Below are positions 53,613 to 64,000 of a stretch of DNA of 64,000 nt, piece by piece. Under the pieces are notes generated by a model. That model was not told the origin of the DNA, searched no databases, and saw only the letters and a list, made by a program, of their open reading frames with translations. Both the position numbers and the translations under genes were made by a program. Location of the stretch: the NCBI RefSeq assembly GCF_036373705.1, contig NW_027102663.1, forward strand, positions 434,001-498,000, in the 5' to 3' direction. How positions within the stretch are numbered: position 1 is the first letter of the stretch; each line of letters begins with the position of its first letter. The stretch is from Amia ocellicauda. Taxonomy: Eukaryota; Chordata; Actinopteri; Amiiformes; Amiidae.

Positions 53613-53685
53613 GTTTCCGTAGTGTAGTGGCTATCACGTTCGCCTCACACGCGAAAGGTCCCTGGTTCGAAACCGGGCGGAAACA
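53613..53685 (+). tRNA. tRNA-Val (CAC)
   Basis: 73 nt with intact acceptor and anticodon stems (loop CTCACAC) and T loop TTCGAAA. One T-stem pair is a G-U wobble. It looks functional. Confidence 0.93.
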
Positions 53686-54556
53686 ACCCGCGGTGCACGC
53701 GTGCCAGTGCCGTGTTACCCGTCGCCATCTCTCTGCCCCAAGGCCGGCCGTCCTTTTCTCTTCCTCGGCGTGGCAAGAAATCCTGACCTTGAGAACAAAC
53801 GATCGCAGAAGGGTAGCTTTGCGAGGCACTGGAACTGACACTTTTAAAATCGATACATGTTGTTGCGTTACAATACGACCGTAGCAGGATCGGCGACATT
53901 GCTGTTACTCTTATGTAGTTGAAGGCGCAGTATAGCTCTGATAGTCTGGTGGTGACGGAAGACCACCAGCCGTTTGAACAAGCCATTCAGCATCACCTTG
54001 TAGGGCTAAACGCAGGCACTGTCAGAGCGCAGGTCGTCCTGCCTTTGAAAGAGTTTCCGAAGTGTCCCGAAATCCGTGCACTCAGAGCGTTCGTCCATCG
54101 ACAGGTTGAAATTGTAAACGCTGGTGTAGCCACTTTTAATTAAAATCTGATGATGATGATGTTGTTGTTGTTATTCTTGTTGTCGTCGTAGTCGCCGTCA
54201 TTATTAATGTTAAAGTAAAGCAGTAGTTAGATTTGTTGCTACCGTAAGGTGTAGAAGGCACAATAGCTCTGATAGTCTGGTGGTGAAGGAAGACCACCAG
54301 ACGTTTGAACAAGCCATTCAGCATCACCTTGTTGGGTTAAGTGCAGGCACTGTCAGAGCGCAGGGCGTCCTGCCTTTAAAAGAGTTTCCGAAGTGTCCTG
54401 ATGTGCCCTTTAGCAATGCCAAACAGGTCAGTGAAAATGGCATCCTTTCGCCGCACTTCAGACGCCATCTCACAGCCTAGCCGACCTGAAACACCTGAGC
54501 CCGTTTTACCAGCAGGCTTTAACGGTAACCATTTGAAGCAAGAGGCAGCGGTGTCA

Positions 54557-54629
54557 GTTTCCGTAGTGTAGCGGTTATCACGTTCGCCTAACGCGCGAAA
54601 GGTCCCCGGTTCGAAACCGGGTGGAAACA
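54557..54629 (+). tRNA. tRNA-Val (AAC)
   Basis: 73 nt with anticodon loop CTAACGC, canonical D loop GGTT, an acceptor stem with one G-U pair and intact T arm. A TTTT terminator follows within about 25 nt. It looks functional. Confidence 0.93.
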
Positions 54630-54928
54630 GCCTACTGTGGGCTGGCCCTTTTCGTCATTCTTGCCCTCGTGGTTCCCCGGAGGCGGTGGGTGTCTTTTCT
54701 TCATTGGAGTGCCCGCAATCGATGCACTCAGAGCGTCCGTCCGTCGACAGGTTGAAATTGTAAACGCTGGTGTAGGCACTTTTAATTAAAATCTGATGAT
54801 GATGATGATGATGATGTTGTTGTTGTTGTTGTTCTTGTTGTTGTTGTTCTTGTTGTCATCGTGGTCGCCGTCATTATTATTGTTAAAGTAAAGCAGTAGT
54901 TAGATTTGTTGCTACCGTAAGGTGTAGA

Positions 54929-55429
54929 AGACAACAGTTGGTATGGCGTGTGATATCAAAACATTCAGAATACTTTTAACCTATATAATTTATAAGCTTT
55001 GTAAAATAAACCCAAATATATCTTTTGCGGGGATAAACGCTGTTCTGAGTAGTTTGTGACTTGTTTAATACCAAACAAAGCATCGCTATAAAAAAAAAAA
55101 AAAATCACTGTAAAAGCGCTAGTTATTTTTGATCTTTATAGTTATTTTCTAGGCTCAGGTTGTTTTTTAGTGCTTATAAAGGCCTGAAATATTCTTAGTG
55201 GTTGTTGACTATAGGTCTTGATGTTTAAAAATGTTTTTTTGAGAGACCAAAAGGTTCTAATAAAAGTTTAGAGTAGAGAGGAGAGAGATCGTCTCCATCT
55301 TGGTTTCTATTTGAAATTTGATGCAGTGTCATTTTATTGGTTGGTTTTGATATGTTAATTGGTAACAGGGCGGCACAAAGGCCAGACCAGAACAATGCCT
55401 TACAAGCAGATCCGGCATGTGGCCATCAG
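54929..55429. other. Left-arm non-coding remainder, E4
   Basis: Matches 3227-3728; AT-rich with an A-homopolymer near 55090. No gene is visible. Confidence 0.78.
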
Positions 55430-55437
55430 TATAAGTA
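55430..55437 (+). promoter_or_regulatory. TATA-like box, left accessory gene of E4
   Basis: TATAAGTA in the same context as in E1 and E2. Confidence 0.5.
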
Positions 55438-55502
55438 TGAGGGTCTGGTCTTCAGCTCGACAGACTCATACTGACCTTTCGATTTAAGACTAAAGATCAA
55501 CA

Positions 55503-57543
55503 ATGTCCGGAAACAACATCAGCGATTCGATTTAAACGAGTTTTTAGGCAAGTCTTCAGATTCTTTTCATTGACTCAGAGCGTGTTGTGTGCATGTATTG
55601 TAAATAAGGCTATAACATCTGTTTTAAGTTCTGTAAAATAATTTTTCAGCCAGTCAACAGGAGTTAATTCCCAACGCTGAGGAGATCATCTGGAACAACG
55701 ACGGTAAGATTTTTGTGTTTGCGCTCATGGGTTCTTATGCATGGGTGTGTGTGGTTTGAAGCGGCTCATTAGAGTTATGAAAACGTTTTAATATATATTA
55801 ATGCCGGTCTCTTTAATTACACAGAAACTATCGAAAGGCCTGTGATTAATGTCTCCGAGGATCGACCAAGAGAAGTGGTTGTCCCTAGACAGGCTGTCTG
55901 CCGACCGGGTAAGAACTAAACCCCTGTTTGTTTGTATAACGTTTCTGTAAGATGTTTGAGTCCAGTTTTGTTAATTTAAAAAAATTATCCTGTCTAACAG
56001 TATTAAGAAACGTGGTTCGAGACAACGAAAGGCCTTCCACATCGAGGGCTTGTTTCGTTTTACCTTCGAGAACCGTAACCTTTCAAGAATCTGAAAGGCC
56101 GTCAGCCCCGGTATCTGATAGCTGTGAGTATATATCTGCAGCCTGTAAGAGGTTAAAGCTTTTTATAAAGCGGTGTGGTTAAAGGTTAAACATGTCTCTT
56201 ACCTTCACAGCGGTGCAAAAAGCTAAACCAGCCGAAAAACATAAGAAACGATTATTCTGTGGAGGTAAGTAAGATCTTTCAAACTTTAATGTTTTTAAAA
56301 GGGCTTTGTTTGCCCGTTGAGGGCTAATATTTAAGCGATGGGTGACCGTTTCCTGTAGGGCGGGGGGTTCTGGGAAAGATCTTTAGAAGTCCGGACAGGT
56401 CTATGCTTGTTTCTGGGGAACGTGTTTAGAAATGACCGATTGCCGTACCGTCTGGTTAGGAAGTAAAGCCGTCCGAAAGGGTTTAGTAAGATGTTTGGCT
56501 TATCTCCCGCTATTATACTTCTGTTTTAAAGTGGTTGTAGGAAAAGGCTTGAAGGTGTTCATTGTATTTAATATTTAAACAGATCGTGAAAACGTTTGTG
56601 AAACAGGAAGTCCCGGGATCAGGAAGCGTTTACACTTGGAAGGTTCGTTTAAAAATGAAATGTTGTTGTGTGTGTGTGTGTTTTATTAACAATATTACAG
56701 TTTTTAAAGAAACATTTAAGAAACAGTTTATTTACAGCGGCTTCTCTGTTTTAAATTTATTATCAAGTCCTAATAAATATATTGTCTGTAAATAATAAGG
56801 CGTTGTAGTGAATGTCTAAGGCTATTTTCAAAGGTCTAAAAAAGCTAAAGGTTTTGAATGTCCTGGACATGTTGTTTTAAGTTTGATTTCTGTCGCCGTT
56901 TAAAGATGTAAATGTAATGTATATTTTTATTCTTCCCAAGACTCTTGGGATAGTCATTCTGTGAATGAGCTATTGAGGACAATTACCCCGTCTAAGTGGG
57001 ATCAAACATCTTTCCCGGTGAGATCACCGAGAGGATCCCCCACGGTGGTCTTGGAGACCCCCCAACATCTACTCAGGCCACAGCCTTCTGGGGGTAATTC
57101 AACACCCCAGATTCAGCCCGCCGCATTGTCGGGCGGAACAAATACAGGCATCCAACAACCTCAGGGGTCGCCGTCAGTCAGGGCTGACACACCACCCAAC
57201 GACGGCCTAGTTTCAACATCGTCCCCCCAGACCCGTTTCTTGGCTACCGAAACGCGGAACAGTAACCCCGCGCTTGGCCAGGGTGTCACCGCAAAGGCCT
57301 TCTTGGTCTCCGTCCATGAGTATACACTCGCTCCTTGCCTCCTTCGACCGAGATTTACCGGAGCGACCATCCTTTGAAGCTGAGCCAGGCCACCAGCCCC
57401 CGGAGCTACTTCCTGAAGGTCGGCATGAGTTGCTACATACTTTGTTACAAAATCAAAGACTTGTGTTAGTGGGGCAAAACCTGGTGATAGAGAGCCAAAA
57501 CACCCTTATTAATACCCTTACTAACGAATTGTACCGTATTTAA
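55503..57543 (+). pseudogene. Multi-exon accessory gene region, E4
   Basis: Counterpart of 20185-22219 in E2 and nearly identical to 3802-5843 in E1. Part of broken fossil E4. Confidence 0.55.
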
Positions 57544-57639
57544 TGTTTTAATAGACACAAAACGCCTTACTATTGTGGGTTGTTGGAAAAATAAAAAATA
57601 AATTAAAAAATGTCCTGACTTGGTAAAAGAACTCACAAA

Positions 57640-59561
57640 CTAAAGGATTATGAACAAGCTAGGGCCCCAAAAAGACCTTCCCGAGAGAACATCCCCGGCC
57701 CTGTTGTGAACTCCTCTGATGTCCCAATGAACCTGGAACTATTACAAATGATAAATGATTTAAATAACCCCCAATTACCACCGATAGAATGTGAATTAAC
57801 AGACTTACCGGTGAACCCCGACCTGTTACAGATGGTCAATGATCTAAATAACCACCTCCCACCGGTAGCGCTTATAGAGGTTCACCCCCTAGTTCACCCC
57901 GATTTGTTTGAAATGGTGGAGTCTTTGGAGGAGCTACCCCGACCAAATTCTGCCCCTATTATAAATGATTTGAAACAATTAGAACACAGGATGGCGGCAG
58001 AAGCAGCCATCACTATAGAGGAGGGTCTTGACATTAACCGGTTGGATATCTTTGAAGGACTTTTACAGGCTTTCAATGAGCCTCCTCAAAAAGGGGGTTT
58101 TGTAGATGTCAGCAGTGGGGGTGTTCGGAATGTGGAGGGTTCTGAGACTGATAAGGCTGTGGAGGACATGCTCTGTGAGAATGTAGGGGGTGAAGGCTTT
58201 GTTCAAAATGATGATGTGTCCAAGAGTACCAGTGATCCCGTGATTATAGATAGACCGGCCTATAACAATTTTGAAATGATTCAGCGTTTTAATTTTGCAG
58301 AACTTTTAAATTGTGACAATTATGCAGAAATATTTGTCAACATACACGAGGCCTTGCAGAAAATGCTTGAACAGGTTGCTGAAAGGGTCAGACCTCGAGA
58401 TGTTGTACAGTTAGAACTCAGAGGGGATGATTTGTTTAGCAACCTATCTGTAATGCTGAGTGGAGATAATTTAGATGTCTGGCTAAAATCGAAGCGTTAT
58501 TGCAAAGAAACGCAGCCATCTTAGCTGATGAAAGTCTGTCTCTGGTAATGAATGTGGTTCGTAACCCTGAGGGTGGGGCGCTTAGAAGACTGTCGAAATG
58601 CTTGAAGAACGACATAATTAGGACCAAGCTCAGGCAATTAGTGGTGAGTTCCAGTGGGGACAATAAGCTCTGTTTTGCTTACAGTTTAATAAAACTACTC
58701 ACCCCCGACATACCTGAACCCCAAGCTCTGCAAGAGGCTTTAATGCTTCATCAGAGGGCCGGCTTAAACTCTCAACAGATGGTTGCCTTTTCAGACATCA
58801 CCAAATTGCAGGAACATAACTGTAAACCCCGCCAAGAGACAAATGTCCAAACTGATTTTAAACAGTCTGTGGGGTAAGTTTGGGGAAAGAAATTACCGTC
58901 TAAACACAACCTTGATTAAAACCCCTGAACAGTTTATAGAATTTATGTTTTCCAAACAACATGCAGTATCACACTTTCAATTCTTAAATGACCACGTGGC
59001 ACAGGTCCAGTGGAGGGCCCCTAAAGATTTCCCCACCAAACAGGGGAACGTTAATGTTTTCATAGCGGTTTTTACCACGGCTTACGCCCGGCTTGAACTG
59101 TACAACTTAATGGATCAGTTGCAGGAACGCACGCTCTATCATGATACTGACTCTGTAATCTTTGTCACCAGGCCAGGGGATTGGGTCCCTCCCCTCGGGG
59201 ACTACCTTGGGGAGTTAACGAGCGAACTAGATCCTCAGGACCACATAGTGGAGTTTGTTTCAGGGGGTCCTAAGACGCATACAGAACGGCTGCGGGTAAG
59301 ACCTGTATGAAAGTTAAGGGTTTCACTCTGAACCATTGTAACAACAAGCTCATTAACATCAAGTCTCTGAAGACCCTGGTAGAAAGTTTTGTAACCGAGA
59401 AAGACGCGCCTCCTCGTGAGATTATTACAGCCGGAAATCAGATCTATCGCAATAAAAAGGGGTACACGTTGGAAAATAGATCACTAAACAAACGGTTCAG
59501 GGTGGTGTACAATAAAAGAGTGTTGAAGACTGATTATACCACTCTGCCTTATGGATATTAG
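57640..59561 (+). pseudogene. Protein-primed family B DNA polymerase remnant, E4
   Basis: Partial pPolB of the same form as in E1, with the NSLWGKFGERNY and YHDTDS palm motifs. Broken. Confidence 0.85.
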
Positions 59562-60222
59562 CGGTGGTTTTGATAACAGACTTCAACACCCTTTCTCCTG
59601 TATTATAGCTGGTCCCTCCAATTCGGGGAAGAGCTATCTTATAAAGAACATCATAGAAGATGTGGACGCAACCAAGTCCCAAGCTCTTGACAACATAGTG
59701 TGGTGTTACTCTTGCTGGCAACCTCTCTACGATGATTTGGCTTCGAAAAAAAATAATCTGAAATTTGTGCAAGGTCTCCCCGCCTCGTTGTGTGACGATG
59801 ACTTGTTCCCGCCCGGTCAAACTAATCTAGTGATCCTTGATGACCTGATGGAGCAGGCCGGTGACAACAGTGAAGTGGAAAAAGCTTTCACAAAGTACAC
59901 TCATCATAGGAATTTAAGTATTCTTTATTTAGTTCAAAATCTATTTTTTCAAGGTAAAAAAAGCCGCACTATTAATTTAAATGCCAATTATATAATTATT
60001 TTTAAAAACCCCAGAGATAAACTACAAGTCACCGTCTTGGCTCGTCAAATGTACCCTAACCAGACCAAGTTCTTTTTGGAGGCATTTGAGGATGCCACCA
60101 AAAAACCCTACGGGTACTTGATTGCAGACTTAAAAGCACAAACCCCAGAAGACTTTCGCCTCAGAACAGGTTTGTGCCCGCCCGATTGGCCGGCAGTGTA
60201 TGTGCTAAAGAAAAGGAAATAA
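59551..60222 (+). CDS. FtsK/HerA-type packaging ATPase, E4
   Basis: 223 aa, full length, with Walker A GPSNSGKS. Part of fossil E4. Confidence 0.9.
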   Translation: MDISGGFDNRLQHPFSCIIAGPSNSGKSYLIKNIIEDVDATKSQALDNIVWCYSCWQPLYDDLASKKNNLKFVQGLPASLCDDDLFPPGQTNLVILDDLMEQAGDNSEVEKAFTKYTHHRNLSILYLVQNLFFQGKKSRTINLNANYIIIFKNPRDKLQVTVLARQMYPNQTKFFLEAFEDATKKPYGYLIADLKAQTPEDFRLRTGLCPPDWPAVYVLKKRK

Positions 60223-60228
60223 ATAAGA

Positions 60229-60564
60229 ATGTCTGTTCGGATTAAAAGAAATCTGCCACTTTTGCAAATGTTATTTGAGGGGAGCCCGCGCCATAGGAAA
60301 GCTGTGCTGGCAGGGGCCCCCTCGGATTTGATCGAGACCCTGTGTGAAATAGCTTTTAACATCTTACGCGGTAATATACCCCTAACCCCTTCTCAACATT
60401 CTAAACTCAAAAAACAAAAAGCGGTTATCAAGATCATCGCTAATAAGAAGTATTCTATTAAAAGAAAAAGAAAGAAGATTAATCAAACCGGGGGTTTTAT
60501 AGGACCGCTGTTGAGCATAGCCGTGCCTTTCCTAACCAGTCTTCTAGCTTCCAGAGTGGGTTAA
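60229..60564 (+). CDS. Small basic pX-like protein, E4
   Basis: 111 aa, as in the other copies. Part of fossil E4. Confidence 0.7.
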   Translation: MSVRIKRNLPLLQMLFEGSPRHRKAVLAGAPSDLIETLCEIAFNILRGNIPLTPSQHSKLKKQKAVIKIIANKKYSIKRKRKKINQTGGFIGPLLSIAVPFLTSLLASRVG

Positions 60565-60566
60565 TA

Positions 60567-61308
60567 ATGGAATATGCTCAGAAAATGTTTTTGATCCCTC
60601 AGGAGCAGCTTGAGAAACTGAGAAAAAATGTTGTCGGGCCAGAGCCCATTAGACAAACGGCCGAAAACAACCTGGACTCTGAAATGAATGCTATACAGGC
60701 CAGGGCCGATTTAAATCAGTATTCCAAAGCCCAGTTGTATACCAACACGTTACAGCGCTACCTCCGTCTGGTTAGACAGGGTGAAAAAGATCAAAACATT
60801 TTAACTTTAACCATGGCCTCTCAAGAAAATGGTTCTGGGGCTGATGCGGGGGGTACGGTTGATAAAGATGTTGCGGTGACCGAACCTGTTGAGAGTTCAG
60901 AGGGAGATGTTGTAACGGATGTTTTGAGAAACATGCCGGCCAGAAGCAAAAGACATGCACAATATATCCTGCACAAAATGGTTCAGAAACCGCGGGTAAC
61001 GGCTTGGAATGAACAGGGTGAATTTGTTTTTAAAGGACAACTGATCAAAGGTTCACACGTTTGATTTGTTGAAGAGTGTCACTAGCACTAATAAGGTACC
61101 CGATAGTCGCCGACCTGTAGGCTGGAATGCTTTCCTACAGGCGATGGCCTGTCTGAACATGCCCCAATCCACAGTTCCTAACCAGGAAACGCGACAAAAA
61201 ATCCATCTGTGTAAAGAGGTGGAGCCTGATCTGACTCCGATATCTCATTACTCTGACCGTGCTGAGCGACCATCCTCAGGATCTATCCATCGTTGGGAAG
61301 CTTATTAA
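60567..61308 (+). pseudogene. Conserved coiled-coil-like Polinton protein, E4
   Basis: Counterpart of 27517-28260, in the same state as in E1. Part of fossil E4. Confidence 0.68.
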
Positions 61309-61487
61309 TCTCATGTTTTTATTTGTCTCCCCTGTAAATAATGACCCGACAAAGAATTTTTTATTTTATTTTTTTTATTTTCAAATGTTGTACATTTATT
61401 TATAACATAACCCCTGCTTTGTATTAGAATTGTTTTGAATAAAAACAAAACTAATGATTCAAAGGCTGTTTTCATTATTTTTTCACC
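61309..61487. terminator. Tail-to-tail poly(A) region, E4
   Basis: AATAAA signals on both strands, as in E2. Confidence 0.6.
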
Positions 61488-62060
61488 TTAACACGCATGA
61501 CATCTTTTAAAATCCTCACAAGAACACCCCATCTGTATACATGGCTGTCTAGGGTCGTAAGTCATTGTGTTATAAGGGGGGGTCCACAGTGTACTGACAA
61601 ACTCTGCCACTTTTTTATCATTTTGGCCTAAATCCTCACTGTACAAGGCCATAATATCGGGGTATGACCTTCCTTTAGATCTATGATATAAGAAAAACAC
61701 ACAGTGTTGACCACAAGTGAAGGTCTGAAGACTTTGTACTTGACGACCGCTGTAAATGGTTTCTTGACAGTTGTTGAGCAGAAAGTTATTGATCTTCCGA
61801 GGGAAAGGTCTGAAATCCGGGGGGTTTGCATAGGAATCAAAAAATTCACCACGGTGGTCCTCCCTTAGATAAATAGCCAGCCAATGTTCTCCGGGCATGT
61901 TTTTAGGGTGTGTGTTGATTATGTACATTGCAGGTAAATTCTTGATCTTAAATTTAGGCAGCTGATCGCAGGCGTTGACTCCTTGAAACAGTTTCCGTGA
62001 GCCGGCCAGGGCATTCATGATGTGGTTGAGCTCTCTGGTGTTCATTTTAATAATAATCAT
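61488..62060 (-). CDS. Adenain-type maturation protease, E4
   Basis: 190 aa, full length, with the adenain catalytic set as in E2. Part of fossil E4. Confidence 0.9.
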   Translation of the reverse strand: MIIIKMNTRELNHIMNALAGSRKLFQGVNACDQLPKFKIKNLPAMYIINTHPKNMPGEHWLAIYLREDHRGEFFDSYANPPDFRPFPRKINNFLLNNCQETIYSGRQVQSLQTFTCGQHCVFFLYHRSKGRSYPDIMALYSEDLGQNDKKVAEFVSTLWTPPYNTMTYDPRQPCIQMGCSCEDFKRCHAC

Positions 62061-63309
62061 ACGGAACGTTTCTCCTCTGATTCACCTCAATAATGTTGTC
62101 AAACACAGCATACACGACCATATTTACAGTGCGTGGTAGAGGCTGCTTGAAACGCATCTCCAAACGCATATTGCCCGTCTTCATCAGTGAAAAATGTTGT
62201 CCACACTCTTCATCAGGGGTCAGGTTGAAACCGTACAGGGTGTAACCGCTGCAGTATTCCCGGCGATCGATCAGCAGAGTTTGATCCTTGAGATGGCGAC
62301 CCGTAGCCAGTACTAGACTGTAATATTCACGAACCGCATTGCCATTTTCAAAGTCAGGTTGAAAAGGTCTGGATGGAACCTGCACACCATCGACGTACAA
62401 CGCTATAAATTCCGCGTTATAATGTTTAAAGTTAAAGGGGTTCTTGTTGTAAACCCCGGTAAATGCATCATTATCCACGAGACCTATAATAACCTGTTTT
62501 GGGAGCTGTCCTAGAAACAGATTTTCCTGGTTCATCACCCGTGTCCCTGCGGGGATACTGTGGACTTTCATGTAGACTCTTTCGATCGGGTACTTGGCGT
62601 TTGCCGTCATTAACGCCTGCGTGTGTCCTAGTTTAACCGCCGGGGAGACGGACACTTTTTTCACAAACTGCGAGGCCGATAATATGGTCAGTATATATTT
62701 TTCAGTATCAGGTGTCATCAGACAAAAAGCACTTTTACTACGGATCATTTTAATTTTAATGTCTACCCCGTTGAGCATGAGTTTTTCTTGGAAAAATATG
62801 TCTGCATGGATATGCCCCATTAGCTCAAAGGTCCTCCCTTCTGTTGAAGAGGCCGTTCTTTTTTGCAAACCCTTATTGAGTCCCTCTGGATCCTTGTCGT
62901 CCATAGCTTCCGGGATGTCTTTGAAGAAAAGGCCGGGGCTGAACTGTTTGCTTAGGGTCTCCTCACTATAATTAAGGATACACTCCATCATGGCTCTATA
63001 GGGGTAAGTATTGCTGCTTTGACTAATGAGCCGATCTCCCAGGGTCACATCCACCTGTGAAAACATGGTGGCCACCGGGTAATTGATGACCCCAGCGTTG
63101 GCCGTCTTCTCGATTGCATCGCCATCCTCATCAGTCACTTTACAGTTCATTAAAATAAATGTGTTATTCAAATCAATATAATCCTCGCCATTGCCAGCTA
63201 TAAAAAACTCCAGAGGGGCCGTGTCTGAAATTTCCACGATATGTTGGAGAATGAGAGATTCTTCGTTTTTTGTTAGCCACGGATCTTCGTCGCCCCCTGG
63301 TGGACACAT
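62047..63309 (-). CDS. Major capsid protein, E4
   Basis: Double jelly-roll capsid protein in the same form as E1 (10347-11609). Part of fossil E4. Confidence 0.85.
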   Translation of the reverse strand: MCPPGGDEDPWLTKNEESLILQHIVEISDTAPLEFFIAGNGEDYIDLNNTFILMNCKVTDEDGDAIEKTANAGVINYPVATMFSQVDVTLGDRLISQSSNTYPYRAMMECILNYSEETLSKQFSPGLFFKDIPEAMDDKDPEGLNKGLQKRTASSTEGRTFELMGHIHADIFFQEKLMLNGVDIKIKMIRSKSAFCLMTPDTEKYILTILSASQFVKKVSVSPAVKLGHTQALMTANAKYPIERVYMKVHSIPAGTRVMNQENLFLGQLPKQVIIGLVDNDAFTGVYNKNPFNFKHYNAEFIALYVDGVQVPSRPFQPDFENGNAVREYYSLVLATGRHLKDQTLLIDRREYCSGYTLYGFNLTPDEECGQHFSLMKTGNMRLEMRFKQPLPRTVNMVVYAVFDNIIEVNQRRNVPYDYY

Positions 63310-63647
63310 GCTGTTTCTTCTTTTACCCCCCTCCTCGCCATTACCATGAGACCCGAACCTTCCTGATGCTCATGGCTAGCTGCCCGGTTCATAACATTGG
63401 TGAACACGTCACTAACAATATTTTTAGCCGCTGATTTCAAGTGGGGTCTGGCTATAGCAAAGCCTCTCTTAAGCAGGGGTACGGCCATTCTAAAGAGACC
63501 ACGAAAGAGTCCTCCTAGACCGGCGCCATACATTGTGGGGGCTCCTACAATACCGGGCAAGCCGTTCCCGGCTTGCATCTTGTAATAATCCACATAGGCG
63601 CTAGGATCTACATAACCCCTCGAGGTAGCCATTTTAATAATGTACAC
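63273..63647 (-). pseudogene. pVI/pX-like basic protein, E4
   Basis: Same form as in E1. Part of broken fossil E4. Confidence 0.7.
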
Positions 63648-64000
63648 ACTGTTTCAGGGGTCGAAAATGTAGTTTGACAATAACTTTACCGAAGCGGAAG
63701 GGTACGTTGATATTCTGATCCGATTTTACTTCGATCGTGATGTTGTCAAAGTGGGTCTTTGAGACTGGTACGTAGTGTGGCTTGTCATAAGTAATTGTGA
63801 CCATGTCATTGCTTTTACCTTTAATAAGTACATTTCTCAAAAGGGGGACATAACTATCCCCGACCCTCTGGTGGGTTATGATATCCGTATACACATAAAG
63901 AGTGTAAAAGCCGCCCCACCACTTCTGAGAACCTGCTCTCTGTGTCAGAATAGAACCCTAATATACGCCCCAGTTGGCCGCTGGTTTGAATGCTAATACC
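63634..64000 (-). pseudogene. Penton-like minor capsid protein, E4 (cut by window edge)
   Basis: C-terminal part only, matching the same region in E1 and E2. The N-terminal part lies beyond the window. Confidence 0.75.

Larger units (their letters stand above)
52949..54928. repeat. tRNA-Val tandem-repeat spacer 4
   Basis: Four halves: short A (52955-53329), B with tRNA-Val(CAC) (53330-53915), short A (53916-54257) and a complete A with tRNA-Val(AAC) (54258-54928). The final A runs straight into the truncated left side of E4, the same junction as between spacer 1 and E1. No protein gene is supported. Confidence 0.9.
54929..64000 (+). mobile_element. Polinton copy E4 (left end missing, runs off the window)
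   Basis: Same element type and same left boundary as E1, collinear with it at an offset of 51,700 bp (plus or minus a base) to the end of the window. Parts run from the left-arm remainder to the penton gene. The integrase, remaining accessory genes and right end lie outside. A broken fossil with about seven breaks in the visible part, as in E1. Confidence 0.95.

Overview
The window looks like vertebrate nuclear DNA, most likely from a ray-finned fish. It holds near-canonical vertebrate tRNA-Val genes in a tandem array, GT-AG-type candidate introns, AATAAA signals and several large Polinton (Maverick, adintovirus-like) elements. The fish call is an inference from the tRNA arrays and the gene set; no host protein-coding gene is present to test it.

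Layout. Two kinds of sequence alternate. (1) Five copies of one Polinton family: E0 (1-1608, right end only), E1 (about 3227-16145, left end missing), E2 (18739-35186, both ends), E3 (36935-52948, both ends) and E4 (from about 54929, left end missing, running off the window). (2) Four spacers (1609-3226, 16146-18738, 35187-36934, 52949-54928) built from a tandem repeat. This repeat has an A half that carries tRNA-Val(AAC) when complete and a B half that carries tRNA-Val(CAC). Nine tRNA-Val loci are visible, six CAC and three AAC, and some are degenerate.

Polinton gene order, read from E2. After a 185-bp terminal inverted repeat and a non-coding left arm, the + strand carries a multi-exon accessory gene, a protein-primed family B DNA polymerase, a packaging ATPase, a small basic pX-like protein and a coiled-coil-like protein. 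The - strand converges on these. Read from the right end inward it carries three accessory proteins of unknown function, a chromodomain integrase, the penton-like minor capsid protein, a basic pVI/pX-like protein, the double jelly-roll major capsid protein and an adenain-type protease. This is the full replication, integration and virion set known for adintovirus-class Polintons. Every copy is a broken fossil, although most parts are still recognisable over their full length, so the family is young here.

Main interpretation. E2 and E3 sit at exactly the same point in the tRNA repeat (the B/A boundary) with the same 6-bp target duplication CTTATG. All four visible right ends abut the same sequence. 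E1 and E4 share one left truncation and run collinear at a nearly constant offset of 51,700 bp; E0 matches the end of E1 without indels. The simplest history is one insertion about 220 bp downstream of a tRNA-Val(CAC) gene, followed by unequal exchange that amplified tRNA repeat plus virus together. This composite tRNA-Polinton array is the most unusual feature of the window.
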